Positions 10,283 through 20,767 of a stretch of DNA of 64,000 nt are shown one piece after another (within the stretch, counting starts at the first letter, position 1; every line of letters begins with the position of its first letter). The DNA comes from Porphyra umbilicalis (lineage: Eukaryota; Rhodophyta; Bangiophyceae; Bangiales; Bangiaceae), in the NCBI GenBank assembly GCA_002049455.2, contig KV918768.1, forward strand, positions 124,001 through 188,000, written 5' to 3'. The notes under the pieces were generated by a model. That model did not search any database. It worked only from the letters and a program-made list of their open reading frames with translations, and was not told the origin of the DNA. The position numbers and the translations under genes were made by a program.

Positions 10283-13200
10283 AACAAGACAGGGAACATT
10301 AAGCGCAACTGCCGCAGCAAGGACGGGCCGGGCCGCGAGGACCGTGAGGACTCGGGCGGCGCGGCGGGGCTAGCCACGATGGGCACCGCCCTGCACGCGG
10401 GCGACACTTGGGCGACCATTCTGATGAGCAGTGGGTGGTGGAAAGCGGCGCGTCGCACCACATGACGGGGGACGCGGCCTCTCTCACCGGGTTGCAGCTG
10501 TGCACTCCTGTGCAGGTCTCACTGGTGGACGGGCGGAAGAGCAAGGCGCGCACCAGTGGGACAGCCTCTCTCACCGTGAATGGGCCCACGGGCACGCTTA
10601 ACCTAGATCTGGGGGACATGTTGATGGTGCCTGGGCTGGCCGTGCCGCTATTCTCCGTGTGGCAGGCATCCAGCCACGGGTTTGCCGTCGAGTTCGACAA
10701 CAACCACGTCAACATTAAGGCCAACGGGCAAGTGCAGGCAATGGGGGCGTCCGTCCGACGTCTCTACGTTTTGGGGACGGCGGCATCCTCGGGCACGGCA
10801 GGGGCAGCAGCCGTGGCTACAAGGGCGGCCACGTGGCATCGCCGATTCACCCACCTCGGGCCGAACACGATGGCCCGCGCGGCGGCGGCGGTGACGGGCA
10901 TGACCGTCCAGAAGAAGAGGCTTGACTCCCTCCGCTTCGGGACCTTCCCGCCCTGCATCGAGGGCCGTATGACCCGCGCCCCGTTCTCTTCTTCGACGAG
11001 TCGGTCGACGGCACCCCTTCAGCTGCTGCACACCGAAGTCATGGGCAGTATGCCTTTGCTGTCTGCCGGGGGGGCTGCCTATCTCGTCACCATTGTTGAC
11101 GACTTCACGCGCTTCAAGGCGGTCGTCCCGGTGAGCAGCAAGGGACTCGCCAAGGACGCGGTCATCCAGATCGCCAACCTGTGGGCGAACCAGACCGACA
11201 AGCGCGTCAAGGTCGTGCGCTCGGACGGGGGAAAGGATTGCACGGGCGGGGCGTGGCCGAGCTGGCTGCGGGAGAAAGGCATCACGCATCAGACAACGAC
11301 CCCGTACACCCCGCAGCCGAACGGCGTAGCCGAGCGATACAACCGCACAGTTATCGAACACGTGTTGGCACTGCTGGCCGACAACGTCATCGACGCCGAG
11401 TACTGGGCAGAAGCGGTGCTGACGGTTAACTACCTCGGAAACCACGTGACCCAGGGGCATCGGGGCGGCACCCCGTACGAGGCCTTCCGCGGGTCAAAGC
11501 CTGACGTCGGCTACCTGCGGATAATTGGCTGCAGCGCCTGGCTGCGGGTGCCGGGAGAGCCTTGCCGCAAGCTGGATGCCCGCGCGGTAGCGGGAACCTT
11601 CCTCGGGTACGGTTTTGGGCAGAAGGGCTGGCGTGTGCTTGTGGACGGACGGGTGGTTACCAGCCGCGACGTCCGCTCTGAAGAGACGCCGATCGGAACG
11701 AGCCCGCCCGTCAACGCCGCGGATATGCAGCACGCGGATGGAGCGGATGACGGAGCCGCTCCATGGCCCGTGGGCAACGACGTGCCCGACACGCTGGACT
11801 CCGCGCCAAGCACACGCACACGGACGACCACTGGACCGCCGTCGCGTGCCGTTGCGTTGCCCCCTCCCGGACAAATCGCGGACGCCGTGTCTGCGGCACA
11901 GAACCTCGTCGCTGGCAACGCCGGCGGCGTCGACTTGGCCGCCGACGTAGGGGAGGAGAACGAGGCGCAGGATCGCGGAAGTGATCAATATGAGGCGTCG
12001 GACGGCGGGAGCGACAGCGACGCCCCGCCCCCGCTCGCGTCGGACTCAGAGGAGGAGCAGCACTCGGCTGAGGATCCGGCGTCCTGCCACCCGGCTCGCC
12101 TTCTACGGGCCCAGCCCCCGCGCCGTGCGCACGCCACAGCGGCATGGGTGTCTCCGGCTGAACCGCGCGTTGCCGTCGGTGATGGGACGCACACGACGGG
12201 GCAGATCTCGCCCCCCATCGGCTCTGGGCGCGGCCTCCACGCGTGGGCTCTCGCTGCATCGGCCGGCAGCGGGCACGACAAGATGCACATCCGCCGGGCG
12301 ATGAAGGCGGCCGATTGGCCGGAGTTCCACAAGGCCAACCAGAAGGAGGTGAACGCCCTGTGGGCGAACAAGACGTGGGTCCTAGTCGACCTTCCGCCGG
12401 GCAAGAAGCTCACTGAGACGCAGATGCTGTGCGAGCAGAATCGCGGCCCGGACGGCAATGTGGACCGGTACAAGGGGCGTCTAGTAGCCCGTACTGACAC
12501 GCAGACGCATCACGTCGACTACTTCGAAGTCTGGGCGCCGGTGGCGCGCTACTACAGCCTGCGGGCGCTCCTGGCGCACTGCGCTGTGAGTGGGCTCGTC
12601 ATCGCGCAGCTGGACGTGGAGACAGCGTTCTTAAACGGGGAGCTAATGGAGGAGATCTACATTCGCCAGCCGCAGGGGTACGAGCGAAGCACTTGGTTGC
12701 CGCTAAGACCGTGCTCCGGTACATCAAGGGGTCAGATCACTTGGGGCTGAAGTATGCCGCGCCGGGGGAGCTGGTTGGATACTCCGACGCCGACTTTGCA
12801 TCAGACGTTGACTCGCGGCTCTCCACGACGGGGTACGTCATTATTTACAACGGCGAGGCCATCGGCTGGGTCAGTAAGATCCAGCCAACGGTCGCAGTCT
12901 CCATCACTGAGACGGAGTACGTGGCGGGAGCTATGGTGGCGAAGGATGCGATATGGCTGCGTCGCCTCCTCGGCGCCCTGACGGGCACGACCAAGCCCGT
13001 GCAAATGAGGTGCGTCAACCAGGGCGCGCTGGCGCTGATGCACCACGCCGACAGCTCGCCCTGTACAAAGCACATCGACACCACCCACCACTTCATCCGC
13101 GAGAAGGTGGCCGAGAAGCAGATCCTGATGGCGCACGTCCCGACCGGCAAGATGACCGAGGACGCGCTCAGCAAGCTGCTCGCGGTGCCCGCCTTCACGA

Positions 13201-13310
13201 CGGGCGTTGCAGCGATGGGGCTCTACCTCACCCTCCAGACGGCGCACGCGGGGGAGTGTTGGGACGCGGGGGCAACTGCACTGTGCTCCCCCCGCGGCCT
13301 CGGCACTTAG
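10283..13310 (+). pseudogene. pol: copia pol (protease-integrase-RT-RNase H), deleted and mutated
   Basis: The pol frame is open from about 10380 to 12750 and resumes in a different frame from 12685 to 13310. In order: protease (WVVESGASHHMTGD), pre-integrase domain (WHRRFTHLG), integrase core (HTEV..., RSDGGKD, NGVAERYNRT), start of RT (QLDVETAFLNGELMEEIYIRQPQGYE), then directly the late pol segment KHLVAAKTVLRYIKGS and RNase H (GYSDADFASD, ITETEYVAG, MTEDALSK). The join near 12685 skips the RT segment that should contain the YVDD active site, roughly 200-250 residues by comparison with the family. Asp-to-Glu changes occur at the protease active site and at the first integrase Asp, and the RNase H C-D-N-Q motif reads C-V-N-Q. 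The last codons read into the 3' LTR. Confidence 0.9.
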
Positions 13311-13805
13311 ACGGCGGTGGGGATTTGCCGGCGGGATTGCCCGTGCTCCCCACAGCCTGCCGCATCCCCTGCCACGCACCGCCGACTGGCCCGACGGCCG
13401 GGCGGTGATTTGCACGGCGGGTGAGTCTCACCGAGGAGGGCGCGCCTGAGACGACCGACTGCGTGGGCAGGGAGAGGCGAGCGGAATGACTGCAGGGCGG
13501 CCGGGGCCCGAGCTTTCGGCTCGAGGGAGCCGAGGAGCAGGGCGAAGCGGCGGCCGGCAACCAGCCCGACGGCCGCGGGCAAGGGCCGCGGCGCGTGCAG
13601 GCTTGGAGGCCCGACTGCGGGCAAGTGCTGAGAGAGGGGCAAGCACCGTCTGGAGGGGTATAAGAAGAGAGCGTCCGAGGGCTCGCCTTGTACGCGGAGA
13701 GAAGAGAACAAGCTTTGCGTTGGGCTACACTCGACACTGACCCTGCGGGTGTGACGCGACGGCCACGACGGACGTGACCGCCGCGGTACAAAGAGCTTCC
13801 ATACA
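13257..13805 (+). repeat. 3' LTR of the copia element
   Basis: Matches 8509-9057 over its full length with about 40 differences and two compensating single-base indels. It retains a TATA-like TATAAG at 13659-13664 that is a plausible core promoter. Confidence 0.93.
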
Positions 13806-14190
13806 GCTCTCCACGGCCACACAACCCCCCCGTGTACCGCCGCGTCTGTCCCTACCCCCCTCACCAGTTATTCGCACAAGATGTGGCAAGGCTGGGCCGC
13901 AAACGCGCCGAGCAGGTGCTCCGAGTCGTGCTACACGCCGAAAACCCAGTTGAGCACCAAAGCCGACGCTCTGGTTCTCAGTACCTGCCGGTCGTCGCAC
14001 ACCAGCTCGTCGCCGCCAAACTCCACCTACTCCGTGTGCAGGGAAACGCAGTAGAGGTGACCGCCGACGACGTGGCGGCGGAGGGCGTCGAGCGCCGTCA
14101 CATGCGGCGCGCGGTAGGCCAACACGTCTGACTTCCCGTCGACGCCCTCTTCTACCCAGTCGGCCTCCTGCCCGTCGCCCGTGTAGGCCA

Positions 14191-16558
14191 TCATGCTTTG
14201 CTTGGTCGGGTCCGCGTGGAGGTGGTCCGCCCGTCGCCCTGCCCCCGCACGTACGGGGGGGCGACTGTGTTGAGGGCGCTCATGACGGCGGGGGTGGCTT
14301 CAAAGGCCGCGCCCGCGCGCAGGTCATGGAGCACCTGCCGTCCGGTGAGGAGGCGGCCGTTGCCGCCACCTCCGTCTGTCGCCGCGGCGCGCGCTACGCG
14401 GCCGGCCGCCGGTGCCGCGATAAAGCGGTACATGTCCAAGTTGGCGCTGCCATAATAGGTGATTTCGGGCAACGCCCAGCTCCTGAGGAAAACTATGTCG
14501 GCGGTGACGCCAAGCGGGAGTGGAGCACGCCCAGGAGGGCCATCCCATCCACCCGGAAAGTCAGACGCAGACGTCGCGATGCCGTCGACATCGTCCATCG
14601 GCTCAGCGGTCAGGTTGGCTTCAAACTGCCCCGACCCGTCGAGGCGGATGCGCTCCCGTGGACAGACAGCGTCCCACGGCGGCGGGTCACCCGGCAGCCC
14701 CCCACCGGCCACGGGCATGTGCCACGGGTCGACGGGACTATCCCACACGATCGGCCGTACGGTCCGCCGCGACGTGCACCGCCGCCGCGCGTCGGCTGTA
14801 ACCGCCGACAGCCACCGAAGCCGCGACCGCCACCACTCAGGGGTGTACGGCAGGGCCGTCGAGGCCGGAAAAACGGCGAGCACAACGTCAATGCGGTTCA
14901 TGTGAAGGCCCCCCGATGCCCCCACCGCGAGCGTCAAGACAACGGCGGCCGGAGCGGCGGCAGCAATTGCGTGGAGATCAAATTCGGCAGCGCCGCCACG
15001 ACCCCCCCCCAGCGGCAGCGTGAGTGACGTGAGCCGCGGAAAGTGGGCGGCGCTCAGGCCGCAGACCGCGCCTGCATCGATAGAAGCGTGAAGCGTGCGC
15101 AGAGGGAGGCTCGCGAGCGCCGCCCACACGCCCGCCTCGCCGACATGGATGATGAGCAAAGAGAGGCGCTCCAGGTCGGCCGCTGGGAGGCGCCGCAGCG
15201 CCGACGTAGCGCGGCCCGACAGCGGGTCCCTCGCGTCCATGGCAGCCGGCCGGCAGCCGGCGGCGGACCGAAAGCCGACCGCCGCGGCGCCAAGCCCCTC
15301 GAACCCTTGATCAAAGAGGGTGAGAGACTGAAGGAGCACCCGCCCACGCCGCTGCAGGGCGGCCGCCAACCCCCGGGCGGTCGGACGGTGCAGTGGCCCC
15401 GCGGCCAGCCACTTGAGGGCGAGCAAGTCCGTCAGCGCCTTCAGCTGCTCGTTGTGGACCTGGGAAGGTTCCTCATCCCATATGCTCCATGCGACGTCGA
15501 CCGGGTCGTACATGTCGGAAGACGCGCCGCCAGCCCTGGTGTCGAGGCGGCAGATGCATCATCGTTGCCGCCAGCCGAATCGCCATCAGCATCGTCCACG
15601 CCGTCGTCACCGTCCGTGCCGTCCTCGCCGTCCTCGCCGTCCTCTGCGCCATCGTCCGTGTACGCCTCATCACCGTCCTCAACCTGGTCTTCCCCCCCCT
15701 CCTCCTCTGGCCAACTGCCGTCCCCATCCGCGTCGCCGTCGTCCTCGCGCTCAACGCCGCCTAACGACACGGACAGCGACGTTAGCCGAATACGCCACAG
15801 CCGGTGGACCAGCGCATCGGTGAGCCCCCCCGCTTCTCGCACAATTGACCGCAGGGTGCCACCGTTGCCCAGCGCTGCAAGCAACGGCGCCTTCGATGCA
15901 GCCACCGTCTCTGACGGGACATTCGACCCCAATGCCACCGCCACGGTCTTCAGCACCGGACACCACCGCACAAACCCGGCCACGCAGCGGGCGGTGGCCG
16001 CCTCGGCGTCCCCCCCCTGCCCCAGCAGCGGGCCGCAGCGCCGCTCCCAACCAGCCGCTCCAACGGCGAGCATCCGCACACCGCCACACGCGGCTGCCGC
16101 CAGCGCCCGACAGGTCGCCGTCAGGGGCGCGCCTGCTGCCGTCCATACCCCGGCGTCGACGACGGTCGTCGACGGAGGCGGGGGAGAGTCTCCGAGAGGC
16201 ATCCATCCCCACTGAGTGAGCTTCCGCTGGTCGTCGATTGTGGCGGTCGCCGTCCGGCTGGCGGCCGCGGCGCCGAGGTTGGCGGCCGCAACGGCAATCA
16301 GGAAGTCTTCGGGGAGGTCCAGCAGCCCAATTGGCGGGAGGTGGGGAGGGGGGAGGGGAGCGGACGTCCCCGCACCGCCGTCGTCTGTGGAAGTGGGGGG
16401 GAGCCGCGTGAGCCGACCACCGCCGCGCCCCCCATCGTATCGTCAGCGTCCCCCGCGGGCCGCGACCGTTTGGCGAAAGGGGACTCAGGCGACACGAGGG
16501 TGGCCGCGCTACCGCGGCGAGGTAGCCCCATTGATAGCAGAGGTGAGTGGTCTAGCAT
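14191..16558 (-). pseudogene. F-box-like protein with acidic linker, frame broken
   Basis: Three consecutive minus-strand frames read like one protein. From 16558 a serine/basic N-terminus (MLDHSPLLSMGLPRRG..., PFAKRSRPAGDADD). Then, after a frame change in the G-rich stretch 16340-16405, an F-box-like start (IGLLDLPEDFLIAVAAANLG) leading into leucine-rich text (WTAAGAPLTATCRALAAAACGGVRMLAV...) and an acidic linker of Asp/Glu/Gly. Near 15500 it changes frame again into DPVDVAWSIWDEEPSQVHNEQLK and an LRR-like segment (AADLERLSLLIIHVGEAG, LPLRTLHASIDAG, FPRLTSLTLPLGG). The frame ends at 14191, but an alternative frame continues in coding-like style to about 13870 with two stops, just short of the copia LTR. 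F-box proteins are substrate receptors of SCF ubiquitin ligases; that role is inferred from one weak motif. Short introns instead of frameshifts cannot be excluded. Confidence 0.45.
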
Positions 16559-17115
16559 GGGGGCTGCAGAGTCGAAGAGCGCCACTACGGGTTGTTTGGG
16601 GACGAGGCCGCCGGTTGTTGACGCGGGTGTGCGATGTAGCGCTCTTTGAGACGCGTTGAAGATGACGCCCTCAAGAGCAAAAACGGTTGTCCCGCGTGGT
16701 GCGGGGGCCCACATCAAAGGCCCACTCCACACCGCAGCTGCAGTGTGACTTCGGAATCATCCGACATCGCACGTGCATTTCGACGGATCTCGTGGAGCAC
16801 ACACCGTGGCCGCGTCGGCATGCGTGGTCGAGCATGGCAGGCCAGGCGCTCTGCCAGCGCTGTCCAACAGACCACCACAGAGCCGTGTACGCTGGTCACG
16901 ACAGCCGCCGCACCGCAGATAATCGTCCCCCACCTTGGTCGTGTGTCATATCAGAAAAACAGGATACGTAGCGTCATGCGTCTGCTCCGCAATGCCCGAC
17001 ACTCGCGCAACATCGCAGCCCACGAGGTGTAAGATGCTCGATATAACGTGCATCCCAATTTGGCGGGATAGGGTAGTTAATCCGCGTGCACGGAAGACAA
17101 GGTCAAATGCATGAG
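16559..17115. other. Intergenic, no supported gene
   Basis: Upstream of the F-box-like gene. Only short ORFs. The promoter of that gene would be expected here, but no motif stands out. Confidence 0.4.
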
Positions 17116-17788
17116 TAGAGAGCGTGGGCAAGTCGGGCGTGGGTATCAAATGTGGGTAGAATGTGGGTCGCCGACCCACGTCGGATGTACCCACATCTTC
17201 CCCACATTTAGCGTCGGTAAGTGTCCAAATAACGGTTGACACGATTTGAGCTCTCCACATCTACCGCAACGGCACTGCAGCGACCTCTGTGCGAGCAACA
17301 CCTTCCAATTGACCTTTACCCCCAGCACCATCACCCCTTCCCCCTTGGGGAGACGCCCCGGCCGACCATATGACAGGGCGGCGGTCGATGGAGATGGGGG
17401 ATGTAGTGGGCATAGTGCGAGTTTTGGATGGAGGGGCGCCGGCAGTTAAGGGCGGTGGGGGGGGGGGGGGTGACGGCATCGGGGGGGGTATGGTGCCGGT
17501 TGACAAAGGCAGCTTGTACGGTGCAAGATGATGCGCCTTCTCGATACACCCGAAATTGGAGACACAAGCGCCCGTGGTGGGCGCCAAGCCCGGGCTGAGA
17601 CGAGCGGTGATGGCACAACTAGCGCCACGTGTGTGGCCACGTGGTCCTCACCGACCGGTATTTGGCGTGGGTCGGATGACCCAGATAGCCACAAATGGGT
17701 TCCAAATGTGGGTAACGGCTGCTACGTGGCACGAAACGTGTCCTCGATCCACGCCGCCGACCCACATTTGACTTGCCGACGCTCTCTA
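17116..17788. mobile_element. Miniature element with TAGAGAGCGT inverted ends, ~0.67 kb
   Basis: Begins TAGAGAGCGTGGGCAAGTC and ends with the inverse GACTTGCCGACGCTCTCTA. Inside, the words AAATGTGGGT and ACCCACATTT recur in both orientations, typical of subterminal transposase-binding repeats. The outermost TA could be a target duplication. A diverged part of the same family lies near 29688-29760. There is no coding capacity, so it is non-autonomous. Confidence 0.65.
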
Positions 17789-17954
17789 GTGGCACCATTT
17801 CATGACTGTGGTGCTTCGCTGAGAGCAAGCCCAGCGGTGCGGATCCTGCACCAAACTATAGTACAGCACAAACTTATGGTGCGGAAGGGTGCCCAGCGGT
17901 CAGATGTATAGTGCATGATCCGTACCATTGGGATGGTGTTGATTCGACACCATA

Positions 17955-18083
17955 TTGTGCTTTTCACAAAAACCGGATCCGCAACATCCGCTTCAGCATC
18001 ATGAACCGCCCCCTGAGCCAATGAAACAGTGATTTTGCAACGGAAGCTGATGCACCGAGGTCCAGTTTTTGTGACAAGCACAA
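17955..18083. mobile_element. 129-bp TA-flanked MITE (family A), copy 1
   Basis: Ends TTGTGCTTTTCACAAAAACC and its inverse, flanked by TA on both sides (17953-17954, 18084-18085). The same length and ends occur at 24194-24322. The related Harbinger MITE at 60339-61526 shows the uninterrupted sequence (in inverse orientation GACACCATAATCCGGTGG), proving a TA target duplicated on insertion. TA duplication is typical of Tc1/mariner elements. Confidence 0.85.
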
Positions 18084-18945
18084 TAATCCGGTGGCAGGTG
18101 TCAGATCTGCACCATCCCAACGTTTGGAGTAGCGCATGGGGGAAACCCCCGTTCGGAAAGAGTCAAATAATTGGATTATGACCAAACATTGTGCATGATT
18201 GCGAGCCACGACGCTCGCAATCCGGCTCCAAGCGCTCTCCGCTTGCCAAGTGTCCAAACTCCTCCCTGCCACATCATCTTTGACTACCACTTTGTCAGTC
18301 CAGAAGGCCTTCACAGGTCGACAGGGCGGGGAATGGCAGCGGCATGATCGGATTTTGTGCTTTTCGATTAATCACCTGGTGGACACCGTGCCCTCCCAAA
18401 TGGATGTCGACGACCCCGCATCAGCCCCACTGATTGTTACCGCGCTGCTCCGTCAATCTGCAGCGCCCCCGTCATCGTCTGTCATGGCACCAACTGTGAG
18501 AAAGGTGGTCGGTCCGGGGTGTGGTTTGATGTAGTCTCCACCTGAGTTGCTCGCCCTCGCTAAGGCGGTTCCCTTCGGGCTCTTAGATGCGGCAATTGGG
18601 AGCGGTCAACTGAAGGCCGCGCTACAGCGGCGCAATCATGGCCGTTTCGCGGCGAGTGCGCCATTTGCAGTGGACTCCAAGCCGGAGTGCAGGAGCATCC
18701 TCGACCCGCGTCGCTGGGAGGGAGAGACCTGCTGGGGCCTGCAAAGTGCAGTAGGACTCCATCAAGGCCTTCGGTATGGTTACAAGCAGGCCACAATTGG
18801 ATGGAAAGCGCACATTGATATGACAAAGTCAGCACAACACTCCGCGATATGGTGCGCGCACCGGTGGAGCACAATTATCATCGCGGGCACCAAATTATGG
18901 AGGAGCCACTCACATCACGCCACGATTTCGGAAGAAATCACCATA

Positions 18946-19386
18946 TTGCTGATCCCCCAATTCTGTCCTCATCGACCAGGAACGGTTCCTGGCGGTACGG
19001 TTCTTGTGGAACTGGCTATCTATTGGTTAAACGCAGCGGTAAACAGCTGCTCAGCACGAATCTGAGACGTCCTATTGGCTCTCCCACCGCCACTTCCGTG
19101 CAGAACCGAGATCCTTCTTTTTCTTGAGATTTTCTTCCGATCCCTTCCGTGTCAAGAGAGCAACCGGCCCGCAATCGTTGGGATATCGAGATTTTCTGGG
19201 AGATACGCAGAAAAGTGCAGAAAAACGAAGGTGTCGATTGTGCGATTGGGGGCCGTACGGGCACATTCTGTAAATATCGGGCCGGACATGCACTGCTGTC
19301 GGACTGCTCGACCAATGAGAGATCTGCATTCATTGCCGTTCCACTACCGTTCCGGGGCGATGAGGACAGAATTGGGGGATCAGCAA
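18946..19386. mobile_element. 441-bp TA-flanked MITE (family C), copy 1
   Basis: Ends TTGCTGATCCCCCAATTCTG and its exact inverse, about 27 bp of inverted repeat, flanked by TA (18944-18945, 19387-19388). It sits inside the Harbinger-type MITE, where the intact copy reads ACCACCATATTATGGTG without it. A truncated inverted copy is at 29158-29523. Confidence 0.85.
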
Positions 19387-19450
19387 TATTATGGTGTTGG
19401 TGCGAACCGCGGGGCTTGCTTAGAGAAATGGCCCATGTACGTACAGGGGG

Positions 19451-19604
19451 TGCGTCGAATGATGTGTCATTCGGATTTCAAAAATACGAGCAGCTATGAT
19501 TGTGACGCGTCCATACCTCAAGCGGCACATGGAAAAAACAAACAGCACCTCTTCTATTTGTTTCTCTCATGATAGTGTCACAACGACGCACACCCCGCTC
19601 GTAT
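19451..19604 (+). repeat. Dispersed repeat, also at 27357-27512
   Basis: About 155 bp, starting TGCGTCGAATGATGTGTCAT and ending CACCCCGCTCGTAT, present in direct orientation at 27357-27512 with scattered differences. Its outer words GTGCGTCG and CGACGCAC are inverses, so it may be another small inverted-repeat element. Confidence 0.7.
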
Positions 19605-19769
19605 TCAGCCGAGTCATCGGCTGTACTGGTCACAATGGTCAAAGTTCGCCTGTGTGCACCCTTACCTGTATGATAACTTTCAAAGATTGAGCGCTTTTTT
19701 GATTGATTATGTACTTGCCAGGCGTGGCCTCATGACGCCCCCGGCTGATGCGGCCGCCGCGCGGGTGCC

Positions 19770-20360
19770 CTACCCACTGCGAGGCGGCCGAAGGCCGGCC
19801 ACCGCGTGGAGGCGGGCGACGCACAGATCTGGTGCCGCCGCCGCCGCGGACGCAGCGTCGTCGACTGGCTTCACGCTGCGGGGCGCCACGTACGGCGGCC
19901 GCGACCGCGGCGGTGCGGACATGGGCGGAAAGCTTACGGTAGTCGGCGCAGGGACGGGCGCGGCGGCCACCGCTGGCGCGGGTGCGGCCGCCGCAAGCAC
20001 CCAGAGCGGGCAGGGCCCGTGCGCGGCCGTCACTGGCATTGGCCGCCGCCGTGGCCGACGGCGTACGGCATGTCCGCGGCGGTCTTTCGCCGTTGACGGT
20101 GCTGTCGAGGCGCTGGCGGGAGGCGGTGCACCGCTGGCGGTGCCGGGGGGGGAGAGCGGCGGGGCGGAAAAGCGTGGCGTTGCGGGGTACAGGGTAGGGA
20201 GACTTGAGAAGGGGGGAGGGAGGGGGGATTCCCGCGCGTGGCAGTTGTCATCAGCGCATGTCGCCCGTTGGGGCCCGATGGTCGGGTCGGCGGCGCCCCT
20301 CTCGCGGGCGCGCAGGCGGGTGAACGAGCCGCTGTGCCATGTATTGTCGCTGACGAGCAA
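19770..20360 (-). CDS. Possible Pro/Ala-rich protein, doubtful
   Basis: A 196-codon frame starting MLVSDNTWHSGSFTRLRARE and continuing into Pro/Ala-rich text (PPSRPPYVAPRSVKPVDDAASAAAA...). The opening is non-repetitive and looks translated, but a 349-codon plus-strand ORF overlaps it and the block is more GC-rich than its surroundings. It could be a remnant of a gene between transposons. No family recognised. Confidence 0.2.
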   Translation of the reverse strand: MLVSDNTWHSGSFTRLRARERGAADPTIGPQRATCADDNCHARESPLPPPFSSLPTLYPATPRFSAPPLSPPGTASGAPPPASASTAPSTAKDRRGHAVRRRPRRRPMPVTAAHGPCPLWVLAAAAPAPAVAAAPVPAPTTVSFPPMSAPPRSRPPYVAPRSVKPVDDAASAAAAAPDLCVARLHAVAGLRPPRSG

Positions 20361-20767
20361 GCGGCGGGCGGTGGGGAGCCCCCGCGTCGCCTTCCTCGCC
20401 GCCCGCCGTTATTTCCTGTTGCAATCCGCGTGGCCTCTGTGTCGAGGGGAGGGGGGGGTGTCGCAGGGGGGGAGGACGGCCGCAGGCGATGGGGCGGGTG
20501 GCGACGCCGCCGCCCGGCGTGGCTGGCGGCGCGGCCGCAGCCGACGTTTGCGGCAGAGCGAAAGGGGTGAGGGTTGCGGCAAGCCAACAGGTCCGGGATG
20601 CGCTGTGTTTGTAAGGCAAAGTGGCGCTCCTGGAGGGGATCGTGTGCATTGTTGCTTTCGTATGATATGCTTTTTTATACATTCCTTCGGACCATCTTTC
20701 TGAGGTGGCACGCGCCGAGGCTGTTCGCTGCGCTTGCGCCCTCTTTAATTATTTTCTTCTGTTTTCT

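Larger units (their letters stand above)
8509..13805 (+). mobile_element. Ty1/copia LTR retrotransposon, full-length but inactive
   Basis: Two 549-bp direct repeats (8509-9057 and 13257-13805) bound gag, protease, integrase, reverse transcriptase and RNase H fragments in the Ty1/copia order (integrase before RT). The LTRs differ at about 40 positions by eye, so the copy is not recent. The right LTR starts TGTTGGGACGC and both end TACA, the usual TG...CA; the left copy has lost the T of TG. No perfect 5-bp target duplication is visible (GCCGT left, GCTCT right). Internal damage includes a stop in gag, a gag-pol frame change, a deletion in RT and substitutions at catalytic residues. It lies about 60 bp beyond the 3' remnants of the F-box-like gene. 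Confidence 0.93.
17823..19421 (-). mobile_element. Harbinger-type MITE, copy 1, carrying two nested elements
   Basis: An inverted, diverged copy of the element at 60339-61526, with the same ends (GAGCAAGCCCAGCGGTGCG at the left, ...GCGGGGCTTGCT at the right). It is interrupted by a 129-bp element at 17955 and a 441-bp element at 18946. Removing both gives a ~1.03-kb sequence co-linear with copy 2. The flanking 3-bp duplication is decayed here. It encodes no transposase. The family assignment rests on the TTA duplication of copy 2 and the Harbinger transposase at 1-673. Confidence 0.75.

Noticed and set aside
13307..13864. 185- and 198-codon minus ORFs over the 3' LTR (and matching ones over the 5' LTR)
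   Set aside because: Antisense of the LTR; they appear in both LTRs only because the repeats are similar.
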